A stretch of DNA of 64,000 bases from Methylobacter psychrophilus (GTDB lineage: Bacteria > Pseudomonadota > Gammaproteobacteria > Methylococcales > Methylomonadaceae), in NCBI RefSeq assembly GCF_025583945.1, contig NZ_JAOEGU010000007.1, positions 1 to 64,000 on the forward strand. Direction: 5' to 3'. Shown piece after piece: positions 53,377 to 63,363 of this stretch (within the stretch, counting starts at the first letter, position 1; every line of letters begins with the position of its first letter). The position numbers and the translations under genes are program-made. A model generated the notes under the pieces. It saw only the letters and a program-made list of their open reading frames with translations, was not told the origin of the DNA and searched no databases.

Positions 53377-55916
53377 ATTAAAAATCCGGGTTCATTAATG
53401 GGTAACTTGATAGAGACTTTTCGGACATTCCAAATTTCATCGCAATATTCACGAATTGCCCGATCAGAGGAAAATTTGCCGGCTCTGGCCGTATTCAGGA
53501 TAGACATGCGCGTCCATCGTTCCTGATTTTGCCATGCTTCGGTAACTTTATCCTGACAGGCAATATAGTCGGCGTAATCAGCCAACACCAGAAAGGGGTC
53601 ATTTTGGCATAGATTATCTATCAAAGGCCGGAATATTTCAGTGTCACCATGCGAAAAATGACCCGAAGCGATTAGATGGATGACTTCAGCCAATTGCGGA
53701 TTTTTTTCGATAGCGGTTGCGGGATGATAACCTGCGCGTTGAAGTTTAACGACCTCCTTTTCGGTTAACCCAAACAGAAAGAAATTATCGGCACCGACTT
53801 CTTCACGAATCTCGATGTTGGCACCATCAAGGGTGCCGATGGTCAAGGCACCGTTCAGTGTGAATTTCATATTGCCGGTGCCTGATGCTTCTTTGCCTGC
53901 TGTAGAAATCTGCTCGGATAAATCGGCTGCCGGATAAATTAGCTGGCCGTTCTGGACGTTGAAGTTAGGGATAAAAGCGACACGCAGATATTTATTAACA
54001 TCCGGGTCGTTATTGATTACCTCGCCTACTGCGTTGATTAATTTAATGATGCGCTTGGCCAGAAAATAACCAGGTGCTGCCTTGCCACCGAAGATAAACG
54101 CTTGTGGAGAAATACTGAGTGCCGGATTGCGTTTAAGACGACAGTACAAAGTGATAATGTGTAACACATTGAGATGCTGACGCTTATATTCATGAATGCG
54201 CTTGACCTGAATGTCAAATAACCAAGTCGGATTGAGTTCAATGCCGGTTTGTTTACGCAGATAAGTAGCGAGTTTTTCCTTGTTCGCTTGCTTCACGGTG
54301 CGCCACTCTTGACGAAATAATGCATCCTCGGCAAAGGCTTCAAGCTTTTTGAGTTCATTAGTCTGCGTAATCCACTCATCGCCAATCGAGCGTGTGATTA
54401 AATCGCTCAGTTTGGGATTGGCCAGTACCATGAAGCGGCGCGGGGTTATTCCATTAGTCTTGTTGCTGAAACGCTCCGGCCACAGTTCGTAAAAATCCTT
54501 TAGCAAACTGGTGGTTAGCAGTTCGCTATGCAAGGCAGCCACGCCATTAATGGCATGACTGCCGACACAGGCAAGATGTGCCATGCGTACACGTTTGTTG
54601 CCGCTCTCATCGATTAGCGATAGTCGGGCTACGCGCTGATCGTCGCCCGGATAACGACGCCTTACCTCATCAAGAAAACGACTGTTTATTTCGTAAATTA
54701 TTTCCAGATGCCGTGGCAGGAGTTCACCAAACAAGGGTAGCGACCAGGTTTCAAGTGCTTCCGGTAGCAAGGTGTGATTAGTATAGCCAAACGTGCGAAA
54801 AGTAATGCTCCATGCCAAATCCCAGGCAAGTTGACGTTCGTCGACCAGTATCCTCATTAGCTCGGCAATAGCGACCGAGGGATGGGTGTCGTTCAGCTGG
54901 GCGGCAAACCGGTCGGGGAAATATTCAAGAGGCAGACCGGCAAGTTCAAGCATATTAAGCATGTCCTGTATTGAGCAGGAAACGAAAAAATATTGTTGTG
55001 CCAGACGAAGTTTTTTCCCGGCCTCAGGTTCGTCATTAGGATACAGTACCTTTGTCAGTGTCTCGGAAATAACTTTATCGTCCACCGCCTCGTAATAATC
55101 GCCGGTATTAAATGCCTGAAAGTCAAAAGATTCACAGGCTTCGGCACTCCAAAGACGCAGGGTATTACAGGTATTAACGCGATAACCCGGAACCGGGGTA
55201 TCGAAAGCCACGCCTTTAACGACATGGTGTGGTATCCATCGTTTTCGAAGAGAACCCTGATGATCATGGTAGCTTTCCGATTGCCCGCCCAAGTTGACGT
55301 AATACGCTACATCGGGTTTGGCTATTTCCCACGGATTACCCCAGCGTAACCATTTGTCGGTGATCTCCACCTGCCAGCCATCATGAATCTCCTGATCGAA
55401 GATACCGAATTCGTAACGGATGCCGTAACCAATTGCCGGGCGCTCCAGAGTTGCCAGTGAGTCAAGATAGCAGGCGGCAAGGCGGCCAAGGCCGCCATTA
55501 CCCAAGCCCGGCTCTTCTTCCAGAGCCATCAGGTCGTCAAGATCCTTGCCAAGTTCAGCAACTGCTTGCCGAATTTCAAACTCAATGCCGAGATTAACCA
55601 GGCTGCTACCGAGCTGAGGACCCATGAGAAATTCGGCTGAAAAATAGCAAGCAACTTTTTCAGTACTGGCGCCTGTGAAATAGGTTTGTACGGAGTGACC
55701 CCAAAGGTGTTGTAGTCTGTCACGCACGGTCAGTGCCAAGGCCTTGTAGTAGGAGTGTTCAGTGGCTATTTTTGGCAGCTTGCCCAAGCTGTAGATCAAA
55801 TGATCGAGAATAGCCTTTTTGAGAGCAGGAGTGCTCAAGCTGGTACGAATGTCTTCCTCTACCGGTATGGCTTTATCATTCGAAATATGACCGGTTTTCT
55901 TGTTGTTTGTCGTCAT
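53373..55916 (-). CDS. glgP: glycogen/maltodextrin phosphorylase
   Basis: An 847-aa PLP-dependent enzyme that releases glucose-1-phosphate from alpha-glucans. Features are YFSAEFLMGPQLGSSLVNLG, the glycine-rich EEEPGLGNGGLGRLAACY, QLNDTHPSVAIAELMR and the PLP-lysine segment SGTGNMKFTLNGAL with the lysine near residue 684. It is followed by the histidine phosphatase with a 4-bp overlap and preceded by 270 bp with repeats. Together with pgi and xfp it feeds stored glycogen into central metabolism. Confidence 0.95.
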   Translation of the reverse strand: MTTNNKKTGHISNDKAIPVEEDIRTSLSTPALKKAILDHLIYSLGKLPKIATEHSYYKALALTVRDRLQHLWGHSVQTYFTGASTEKVACYFSAEFLMGPQLGSSLVNLGIEFEIRQAVAELGKDLDDLMALEEEPGLGNGGLGRLAACYLDSLATLERPAIGYGIRYEFGIFDQEIHDGWQVEITDKWLRWGNPWEIAKPDVAYYVNLGGQSESYHDHQGSLRKRWIPHHVVKGVAFDTPVPGYRVNTCNTLRLWSAEACESFDFQAFNTGDYYEAVDDKVISETLTKVLYPNDEPEAGKKLRLAQQYFFVSCSIQDMLNMLELAGLPLEYFPDRFAAQLNDTHPSVAIAELMRILVDERQLAWDLAWSITFRTFGYTNHTLLPEALETWSLPLFGELLPRHLEIIYEINSRFLDEVRRRYPGDDQRVARLSLIDESGNKRVRMAHLACVGSHAINGVAALHSELLTTSLLKDFYELWPERFSNKTNGITPRRFMVLANPKLSDLITRSIGDEWITQTNELKKLEAFAEDALFRQEWRTVKQANKEKLATYLRKQTGIELNPTWLFDIQVKRIHEYKRQHLNVLHIITLYCRLKRNPALSISPQAFIFGGKAAPGYFLAKRIIKLINAVGEVINNDPDVNKYLRVAFIPNFNVQNGQLIYPAADLSEQISTAGKEASGTGNMKFTLNGALTIGTLDGANIEIREEVGADNFFLFGLTEKEVVKLQRAGYHPATAIEKNPQLAEVIHLIASGHFSHGDTEIFRPLIDNLCQNDPFLVLADYADYIACQDKVTEAWQNQERWTRMSILNTARAGKFSSDRAIREYCDEIWNVRKVSIKLPINEPGFLI

Positions 55917-56031
55917 GTTCGTATCCTTAGCAACAATGTCATTAAGTTAAGCCGTTCGATAAACTTAAAAAAGCTTTTTCAAATCAGGAACGGCTTGGGA
56001 ACGGTATCTAAATTGATTGGAATAAAGTCGG

Positions 56032-56070
56032 ATTTTTGTAGAAGCAGATTTTAACCGCTCCTACAAAAAT
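56032..56070. terminator. hairpin between xfp and glgP
   Basis: ATTTTTGTAG (56032-56041) pairs perfectly with CTACAAAAAT (56061-56070). Sequences of this TTTTTGTAGGAGCGG type occur as dispersed palindromes in many proteobacteria, and the U/A-rich outer stem would let it work as a terminator in either direction. Confidence 0.55.
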
Positions 56071-56075
56071 GTTGA

Positions 56076-56151
56076 CTACCAATTAAAGCGGGACAATTTT
56101 ACAGATATTATCCCTTCAAGGGATGGTATTTATCTCGGCTTAAGTTGGTAG
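56076..56151. repeat. palindromic repeat with the MITE core (copy E)
   Basis: The core AGATATTATCCC-TTCAA-GGGATGGTATTTATCT at about 56102-56135 matches the centre of the 106-bp elements with two differences. Instead of the usual terminal repeats, it is flanked by CTACCAATTAAAG and CTTAAGTTGGTAG arms that pair with each other. It may be an older or chimeric copy. Confidence 0.6.
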
Positions 56152-56186
56152 CCAAAAGGTTGGGTGCAAACAGAAACTGTTTTAAC

Positions 56187-58586
56187 TCAGTAAGGCCATT
56201 GCCATTGGTCGTCTTCCGGTCTGTCTATACCATGTTCATAAGCGTAGCTACGGCATTCAATTTGCTGATCACGCAGCTTTTGTTTAACGTGTGCGCCGGA
56301 TACCCGTAAAGTAGGGATACGATCAATAGCATCAATAGCCAGGCTGAAGCGGTCGGTTTCATTTTGAATAGCCAGTTCCAACGGCGTGTTGATACTACCC
56401 TTTTCTTTATAGCCACGCACATGCAGGTTCTTGTGGTTGTTACGGCGATAAGCGAGTCGATGAATTAACCAGGGATAGCCATGAAAATTAAAAATAATCG
56501 GTTTATCCAAGGTAAACAAGCTGTCAAAATCCCGATCTGAAAGGCCATGTGGATGCTCACTACCGGGTACCAATTTGTAAAGATCCACTACATTGATAAA
56601 GCGAATTTTAATGCTTGGAAAGTTTTCGCGTAGTAATACGGTTGCGGCCAGAGCTTCCTTGGTGGGAATATCACCCGCGCTCGCCATAACCAGATCCGGT
56701 TCACAACCATCGTCGTTACTTGCCCATTCCCAAATACTAATGCCCTTGGTGCAGTGTTTAATCGCTGCATCCATATCCAGATATTGCAGATGCTTCTGCT
56801 TGTCGCAGACAATGACGTTAATGTAGTCAGTGGTTTGTAGGCAATGGTTGGCTACAGAAAGCAGACAGTTTACATCTGGCGGCAGGTAGATACGGGTTAC
56901 TGAAGGACTTTTGTTAACGACCAGGTCGAGAAAGCCGGGATCCTGATGAGTAAAACCATTGTGATCCTGACGCCAGACGGTAGAAGTAATCAGCAGGTTG
57001 AGTGATGATACGGCTGCGCGCCACGGCACCGCCTTGGACATGGCTAACCACTTGGCATGCTGGTTAAACATGGAGTCAATCACATGCACAAAGGCTTCAT
57101 AGGTAGAAAAAAAGCCGTGTCGACCTGTCAGTAAATAGCCTTCCAGCCAACCTTCCAGCGTGTGTTCGGAAAGCATTTCCATAACCCGACCGTCTGGCGA
57201 TAGTTGGCCATCGTCAGCATCTTCCGGCAGAATATCAGCCATCCAGGTTTTTTTGCTGGCCTCATAAATATCATCGAGCTTGTTGGAGCTATTTTCATCC
57301 GGGCCGAACACGCGGAAATTATTCATGTTGCCGCTCATAATATCACGCAGAAATTTACCCAATGGGCGGGTATTTTCTGCGGTGACTTTACCCGGACTGG
57401 CCAGTGCAAGGGCGTAATTCCGAAAATCCGGCATCCGTAAGGCTTTTCTTAACAAACCACCGTTAGCATGCGGATTTGCGCTCATGCGGAGCGCACCTTT
57501 AGGCGCCAGTATTTTAAGTTCGGGGATTAATTTGCCCGTTGAATCAAATAATTCTTCAGGTTTATAACTACGCAGCCAGTCTTCAAGTTGCTTTAGATGT
57601 GCAGGATTTTCTTTCATCCCGGCAAGAGGCACCTGATGTGAACGCCAAAAACCTTCTACCTTGTGCCCATCGACTTCTTTTGGACCCGTCCATCCTTTTG
57701 GGCTACGCAAGATGATCATCGGCCAGCGTGGTCGGTTCGGGATGCCTGTGCGGCGTGATTCATCCTGGATACGTTTGATTTCCAACACACACTCTTCAAG
57801 AACGCTCGCCATCAGTTGGTGCATCGTTTCGGGATCACTGCCTTCGACGAAGTAAGGCGTATAGCCGTAGCCTTGAAACAGGCGCTCCAGTTCTTCGTGG
57901 GAAATGCGTGACAAGAGTGTCGGATTGTTTATCTTGTAACCGTTAAGATGCAATATCGGTAATACTGCGCCATCGCGAATGGGATTAAGGAATTTATTGG
58001 AATGCCAGGAAGTCGCCAATGGCCCGGTTTCCGATTCACCATCGCCGACGACAACCGCCACCAGTAAATCGGGATTATCATAGGCAGCGCCGTAAGCATG
58101 AGAAACACTATAGCCCAGTTCGCCGCCTTCATGAATCGAACCCGGTGTTTCCGGTGTACAGTGACTGCCTATGCCGCCGGGAAAAGAAAATTCCTTGAAA
58201 AATTGCAATAAACCTTCTTCATCTTCACTTTTATTAGGGTAAATTTCTGAATAAGTGCTTTCCAGATAAACGGGTGCCAACACGCCCGGTGCACCATGGC
58301 CTGGCCCGGCCAGGAATATGGCATTAAGACCATACTTGTTAATGAGCCGGTTTAAATGTATGTAGGTAAAGCTAAGCCCAGGACTTGAGCCCCAATGCCC
58401 TAACAGTCGGTTTTTAATATGTTCGGGCTTCAGTGGTTCTTTCAATAGGGGATTATCCCGCAAATAAATCATACCGGCAGCCAGATAAGTACAGGCACGC
58501 CAGTATGCGTTAATCCTGACTAGCTCATCCGGACTTAGTGTTTCTGCAACAGGGAACGGGATTACGGATTTATCAGAGGTGGTCAT
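56187..58586 (-). CDS. xfp: xylulose-5-phosphate/fructose-6-phosphate phosphoketolase
   Basis: A 799-aa thiamine-diphosphate enzyme that splits xylulose-5-phosphate or fructose-6-phosphate into acetyl-phosphate and an aldose phosphate. Family segments are [52 protein letters not shown], the ThDP motif [17 protein letters not shown] and HQDPGF. Its product is the substrate of the acetate kinase at 51460, so methanotrophic C1-derived sugar phosphates can be turned into acetate and ATP. Length is typical. It is preceded by 223 bp of AT-rich sequence. Confidence 0.96.
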   Translation of the reverse strand: MTTSDKSVIPFPVAETLSPDELVRINAYWRACTYLAAGMIYLRDNPLLKEPLKPEHIKNRLLGHWGSSPGLSFTYIHLNRLINKYGLNAIFLAGPGHGAPGVLAPVYLESTYSEIYPNKSEDEEGLLQFFKEFSFPGGIGSHCTPETPGSIHEGGELGYSVSHAYGAAYDNPDLLVAVVVGDGESETGPLATSWHSNKFLNPIRDGAVLPILHLNGYKINNPTLLSRISHEELERLFQGYGYTPYFVEGSDPETMHQLMASVLEECVLEIKRIQDESRRTGIPNRPRWPMIILRSPKGWTGPKEVDGHKVEGFWRSHQVPLAGMKENPAHLKQLEDWLRSYKPEELFDSTGKLIPELKILAPKGALRMSANPHANGGLLRKALRMPDFRNYALALASPGKVTAENTRPLGKFLRDIMSGNMNNFRVFGPDENSSNKLDDIYEASKKTWMADILPEDADDGQLSPDGRVMEMLSEHTLEGWLEGYLLTGRHGFFSTYEAFVHVIDSMFNQHAKWLAMSKAVPWRAAVSSLNLLITSTVWRQDHNGFTHQDPGFLDLVVNKSPSVTRIYLPPDVNCLLSVANHCLQTTDYINVIVCDKQKHLQYLDMDAAIKHCTKGISIWEWASNDDGCEPDLVMASAGDIPTKEALAATVLLRENFPSIKIRFINVVDLYKLVPGSEHPHGLSDRDFDSLFTLDKPIIFNFHGYPWLIHRLAYRRNNHKNLHVRGYKEKGSINTPLELAIQNETDRFSLAIDAIDRIPTLRVSGAHVKQKLRDQQIECRSYAYEHGIDRPEDDQWQWPY

Positions 58587-58809
58587 ATAGTTATATCTCT
58601 TGAGGGTTAGATAAAATTAAAATTTAATAGATAAAAATATAAAGAAAATAGAAGTCGATTTTCCTTGGGTATTATGACATTCGTATTAATCCAGAGAGGT
58701 TCCGTTTATTAGTACACGCGGAGAGCATAATAGATGTTGACTGGTTTTTGACCAACGATAATAACGCTATAGTTTATCTGTTTCCGTTCACGCTATGTAA
58801 GGCCTCTGA

Positions 58810-60510
58810 TTAAGACGTTGGCGACTGACCATTACCACCAACGGCTTCCAGCGCTTGGTAACGCTCGATTGCAGTTCGTGCGTTGAAGAGCATGCGCTCG
58901 CGGCCAAGGCGGTCGGCCAGACCGGCATGACGCACGATCTCAAGCACGCCGGGATTAAGCCCCACCAGCCACATTGTAGCGCCGGCTTCAGTCGCGTTCT
59001 TTTCACGTTCCATCAGCATCTGTAGTGCCGAGTATTCTATATCCGTTACCCGACTCATGTCTAATGCAAGTACGCGAGGCTTGTGCTGTTCGATCAATAT
59101 GCCGATTTGTTCGGCCACGTACTGGACATTGACAAAGAACAGGCGTCCCTCCGGACGCACGATCAGCAGGCCATCAAGTGTTTCATCATCGGGGTGTTCG
59201 GGTGACAGGGGACGCAGCACGTCTTTGCCGCGTTTACGGCCAATAATATATACATGCGGGTGGGCCGCCTGGCTGGACAGGCTGATTAATGACATAATAA
59301 TTGCTATTACGATACCTTGCAGTGTGCCGAATATGAGTACTCCCAGACAGGCCACAATAGCCCAGCGAAACTCCATCTTCCTTACTTTGAGGATGGTGAT
59401 AAAATCGGCGGGTTTGATTAGCCCCGCAGAGTAGACGATGACCACTGCTGCAAGCGTGGCATATGGCAGCAAGCCCAGTAACGGCGAAAGTAGCAGCATG
59501 ATCGCAGCCGCAGTGCTCGCCGTTACCAGCGATGCTTTTTGTGATCGGCCTCCGGCAGCACGCACGACCGCAGTTTGCGTGGTGCCGCCTCCTGCCGGCA
59601 TCGCACCGGATAGCGCGCCACCCAAATTGGCAGCTCCCAGGGCAATCAGTTCACGGTTTGCATTGATCGACGGTTCTGTAGATCTGGCAAAGGCGCGCCC
59701 GGCGGCGATTGATTCGGTGAAACTCATCAATGCGATTCCTAGTGCGCCCGGTACCAACTGTTCGATCAGGGCAAGATCGGGCATGGTCAGTGACGGCAAT
59801 CCTTGTGGAATCAGACCGACTGTCGAGACCCCTTGGGCATGCAGACTGAACAACCACGATGCAGCAATGCCACCGCCAACGGCAACCAGAGGTGCCGGTG
59901 AATGTGGCCATAGACGTTCCATGCTGATCAGTACTAGCAGGGTCGCAGCGGCTACCGCCAGTGTGATCAACGAGGTTTCCGGCAATTGATTGGCTACGCT
60001 GAACAGGTCGCGAAAGAAGCCTTGTTTGGTAATGTGAATACCCAAGAGTTTTGGCGCTTGGTCCAGTACAATGACAAGCCCTATTCCTGCTTTGAAGCCG
60101 GTCAGAACGGGTATGGAAATAAAGTTGGCAACAAATCCTAGACGGAGCAACCCGGCCAGAATTAGCAACACACCCACCAACGCAGTTAGTGTGGCAACGG
60201 CGGTGATCAGTTTCGTGGGGTCCCCATCCGGGACCACCAATCCGAGCTGTGTTCCGGCGAGAATGCCCAAGGTCGTGGTTGAGCTGACACTGAGTATTTT
60301 TGATGAACCCAGCAGGGCGTAAACAAGCATCGGGATAAAGGCGGTATAGAGGCCAACTGCAACAGGCAAACCGGCTACCGTTGCGTATGCCATTGCTTTC
60401 GGCAGTACGACTGCTGCGGCCGTGAGGCCGGCGATTACGTCGAAGCGTAGCGCTATGTTGCCGGACTGCTTTGCTTGTGTACTGGCTGGATTGGTTTTCA
60501 TTTTGATCAC
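58810..60510 (-). CDS. SulP-family anion transporter with STAS domain
   Basis: A 566-aa membrane protein with about ten or more transmembrane segments up to residue 420, carrying the SulP features DVIAGLTAAAVVLPKAMAYA, VAVGLYTAFIPMLVYALLG and GAANLGGALSGAMPAGGGTTQTAV. The C-terminal STAS domain (about 440-555) has RLFFVNVQYVAEQI and LALDMSRVTDIEYSALQML. Substrates of the family are sulfate, bicarbonate or other anions. Translation may begin at the GTG at 60510 or the ATG three codons later. Confidence 0.9.
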   Translation of the reverse strand: MIKMKTNPASTQAKQSGNIALRFDVIAGLTAAAVVLPKAMAYATVAGLPVAVGLYTAFIPMLVYALLGSSKILSVSSTTTLGILAGTQLGLVVPDGDPTKLITAVATLTALVGVLLILAGLLRLGFVANFISIPVLTGFKAGIGLVIVLDQAPKLLGIHITKQGFFRDLFSVANQLPETSLITLAVAAATLLVLISMERLWPHSPAPLVAVGGGIAASWLFSLHAQGVSTVGLIPQGLPSLTMPDLALIEQLVPGALGIALMSFTESIAAGRAFARSTEPSINANRELIALGAANLGGALSGAMPAGGGTTQTAVVRAAGGRSQKASLVTASTAAAIMLLLSPLLGLLPYATLAAVVIVYSAGLIKPADFITILKVRKMEFRWAIVACLGVLIFGTLQGIVIAIIMSLISLSSQAAHPHVYIIGRKRGKDVLRPLSPEHPDDETLDGLLIVRPEGRLFFVNVQYVAEQIGILIEQHKPRVLALDMSRVTDIEYSALQMLMEREKNATEAGATMWLVGLNPGVLEIVRHAGLADRLGRERMLFNARTAIERYQALEAVGGNGQSPTS

Positions 60511-60550
60511 GTTGAGCAGAACGACATTAATTTAAAATCGGCTCTTTATT

Positions 60551-61444
60551 CTATTCATCGTCCAGAGTTTTCCGTGCTACTTCCAAGTATTTAAGCTGTT
60601 CATCATTCAGTTCGGGAAATTTTAAATCAAGATCTTGCAGGGTTGAGGTAATAATGTCGGCGACTAAGGCGCGTGTCGCCCACTTGTTGTCGGCCGGAAT
60701 AATATACCAAGGTGCCCATTTTGTACTGGTGGCGTTAAGCGCATCGTCATAAGCTCCCATGTAATCATCCCAGTGTTCGCGTTCAGCAAGGTCTGCACCC
60801 GAAAACTTCCAATTTTTCTCAGGGCGATCCAGTCGTTCCATAAAGCGTTCTTTTTGTTCTTTTTTGGAAACGTTCAGGAAAAATTTGAGAATGACGGTGC
60901 CGGTGCGTTGCAAGTGATGCTCGAATGCGTTGATGTCATCGTAGCGATCTTCCCAAAACGATTTACCTTTTTTTCCATCCGGCAAGTTCTGGAGCAGTTC
61001 AGGATGGACTTTAACAACGAGAACGTCCTCGTAATAGGAGCGGTTGAAGATACCGATTCGACCTCTTTCCGGCAGGCTTTTCATGTAGCGCCAGAGAAAG
61101 TTGTGATCCAAATCTTCGCTTGAAGGCTTCTTGAAGCTGAAAACCTGGCAGCCCTGCGGATTGACGCCAGACATGACGTGTTTGATGGTGCCATCTTTAC
61201 CGGCGGCATCCATTGCCTGAAAAACGATTAACAATGAGTAACGATTATCTGCGTACAGTAGTTGTTGAACCTGGGTTAAATCCGTCAGATTTTGTTGCAG
61301 AACCTCATTGGCGCGTGCCTTTAATTTATCCTTGCCAAATTCTTTAAATTCCTCGGTTTGAGTCCAGCCAGTATCATAGTCTTTGAGATGGATTTTTTTT
61401 CCGGGCTCGACCCGTAAAAGATCAATGTATTTTTTCTTTATCAT
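60551..61444 (-). CDS. ppk2: PPK2-family polyphosphate kinase
   Basis: A 297-aa P-loop kinase. Walker A is FQAMDAAGKDGTIKHVMSG, followed by the PPK2 lid and base-binding region with RGRIGIFNRSYYEDVLVVKVHPE and LDRPEKNWKFS. PPK2 enzymes transfer phosphate between polyphosphate and nucleotides (typically AMP/ADP to ATP or the reverse). The length and the VKVHPE pattern fit the class with AMP/ADP phosphorylation, but class was not verified. A GGAAG box precedes the start. Confidence 0.9.
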   Translation of the reverse strand: MIKKKYIDLLRVEPGKKIHLKDYDTGWTQTEEFKEFGKDKLKARANEVLQQNLTDLTQVQQLLYADNRYSLLIVFQAMDAAGKDGTIKHVMSGVNPQGCQVFSFKKPSSEDLDHNFLWRYMKSLPERGRIGIFNRSYYEDVLVVKVHPELLQNLPDGKKGKSFWEDRYDDINAFEHHLQRTGTVILKFFLNVSKKEQKERFMERLDRPEKNWKFSGADLAEREHWDDYMGAYDDALNATSTKWAPWYIIPADNKWATRALVADIITSTLQDLDLKFPELNDEQLKYLEVARKTLDDE

Positions 61445-61548
61445 AATGGCTTCCGGTAAAAGGATGAAGGGCCGTCTGTTTATTCGTTACTATTTACAGC
61501 GTCTTAAAGGCGATACCCAAGAATAAAATATTTTTCGCAGGAAATTAC

Positions 61549-63363
61549 TTAAGTTGCCGAACTTGCGATATAGCCATATTGAGAGGCCAAATCGACAATT
61601 TCCTTGCGGTATCGATCAAATTCAGTCGAGCCAGGTGCACTATAGTTCCAATTTCGGTAATGACTGGTTAGTTCGGTAAAAAAGCTTCTGGCTTCATCTT
61701 TATCTTTAAAGTGATAGCCGGTATCAATGAGGCTCTTTAATAGTCCAAAACTCTCAAGCTGCCGTTCCCGGGACATACAAGCATCAATGGCATCAAAAGC
61801 ATCTTGCTGAAGGTAGACCATGTCCAGCAACAAGGATTTTTGCCAAATGATAAAATCCTCTTCGGTGATACCTTCTTCGCCGGTAACCTGCATCATTTGA
61901 TAGATCACGTCGCCCTGAACCAGTAATTCTTGCATGGACTTGACATCGCGGACCCAGTTTACATCAATATTTTTAGTGAACCAGGCAGCGAGTTGATCAA
62001 GATAGCGTGACCAGGAAATAAGCGGATCTATGGCGGGATAAAAACGCCGATAAGCGCGGTCTGCTGACAAGCCCAGAAAAGTTTTAACAGTACCCAACGT
62101 GGCTTGGGTGACCGGCTCTTCAAAGTTACCGCCGGCAGGTGAGACAGTGCCTATCATGGTCAGACTGCCCGTAGAGCCGTCAGGACAGCGGAGCACGCCG
62201 GCACGTTCGTAGACATTTTTAACCGACGAATCAAGATAGGCGGGGAACGCTTCTTCACCGGGAATTTCTTCCATGCGACCCGAGGTTTCGCGCATGGCTT
62301 GTGCCCAGCGTGAGGTAGAGTCGGCAATAAGCAGTACGTGATAGCCCATTTGCCGAAAATATTCGCCCAAAGTAATACCGGTATAAATAGACGCTTCCCG
62401 TGCAGCAACCGGCATGGATGAAGTATTGCAAATAATGATGGTTCTATCCATCAATGTCCCGCCAGTGCGAGGGTCAGTAGTTTCGGGATATTCGGTAAGT
62501 GTTTCCACCACTTCACCTGCCCGCTCGCCACAGGCAACGATAACGACGATATCAACCGTTGAAAAACGGGCGATAAGGCTTTGTAAAACAGTTTTTCCTG
62601 CACCAAAAGGGCCAGGAATACAGCCCGTGCCGCCTTGGGCAATGGGGAAAAAAGTATCAATAATACGGGTTGCTGTGGTAATTGGTTCAGTGGGATAAAG
62701 GCGTTCAGCATAGTGACGGCGGATAAGGCTTTCCGGCATTGGTTTACGCACAGCCCAGCGCTGGGACATAGTCATTTCCAGCTCGGTCCCTTTGCTGGTT
62801 TTATAACGGGCGATGACGTCTTCAATCTGTAAATTACCGCCTCGAATCCAGGTGATCTCGACGGGTTCCGGCTCATTAAAAGGTACCATGATTTTGTGCT
62901 TGAATTGACCTTCAGGAACGGTTCCGATGACACCACCCGGAGACACTCTGGCACCTACTGCGACTCCGGGTTCAAAATGCCATTTTTTTTCCGGATCAAG
63001 CGGCGGCATGGTAACGCCACGGGGAAGAAAAAAACCATATTTGTCGGCCAGTGTATGCAACGGATTAAGCAAGCCGTCAAAAACTTGTCCCAGCAAACCG
63101 GGACCCAATACCGCAGACAGCATTTCTCCCGTTAGTTCTACCGTATCACCAACCTTAACACCTCGCGTGTCCTCAAATACCTGCATATCTGCAGTTCGTC
63201 TTCGCACGCGGAGAACCTCGGCTTTAAGGCGTTCATTACCCACGCAGATATAGCCCAGTTCGTTTTTCATGAGTGAGGTATTCTCATCGACCTCGATAAG
63301 TACCAGGCTTTCTAAAACACCAATGATTTTTGCCGTTCTGGATATCGGTTGTTCAGCTGTCAT
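61549..63363 (-). CDS. atpA: V/A-type ATPase subunit A (catalytic)
   Basis: A 604-aa catalytic subunit of a V/A-type rotary ATPase. The Walker A motif GPFGAGKTVLQSL is near residue 257, preceded by the long insertion domain typical of V-type A subunits (GGVIGTVPEGQFKHKIMVP). Other segments are VACGERAGEVVETL, TSRWAQAMRETSGRMEEIPGEE and YPAIDPLISWSRY. In bacteria this enzyme pumps H+ or Na+ across the inner membrane. It overlaps the next upstream gene by 11 bp. The B and D subunits should lie further in the operon, on the minus strand and downstream or upstream outside the window. Confidence 0.95.
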   Translation of the reverse strand: MTAEQPISRTAKIIGVLESLVLIEVDENTSLMKNELGYICVGNERLKAEVLRVRRRTADMQVFEDTRGVKVGDTVELTGEMLSAVLGPGLLGQVFDGLLNPLHTLADKYGFFLPRGVTMPPLDPEKKWHFEPGVAVGARVSPGGVIGTVPEGQFKHKIMVPFNEPEPVEITWIRGGNLQIEDVIARYKTSKGTELEMTMSQRWAVRKPMPESLIRRHYAERLYPTEPITTATRIIDTFFPIAQGGTGCIPGPFGAGKTVLQSLIARFSTVDIVVIVACGERAGEVVETLTEYPETTDPRTGGTLMDRTIIICNTSSMPVAAREASIYTGITLGEYFRQMGYHVLLIADSTSRWAQAMRETSGRMEEIPGEEAFPAYLDSSVKNVYERAGVLRCPDGSTGSLTMIGTVSPAGGNFEEPVTQATLGTVKTFLGLSADRAYRRFYPAIDPLISWSRYLDQLAAWFTKNIDVNWVRDVKSMQELLVQGDVIYQMMQVTGEEGITEEDFIIWQKSLLLDMVYLQQDAFDAIDACMSRERQLESFGLLKSLIDTGYHFKDKDEARSFFTELTSHYRNWNYSAPGSTEFDRYRKEIVDLASQYGYIASSAT

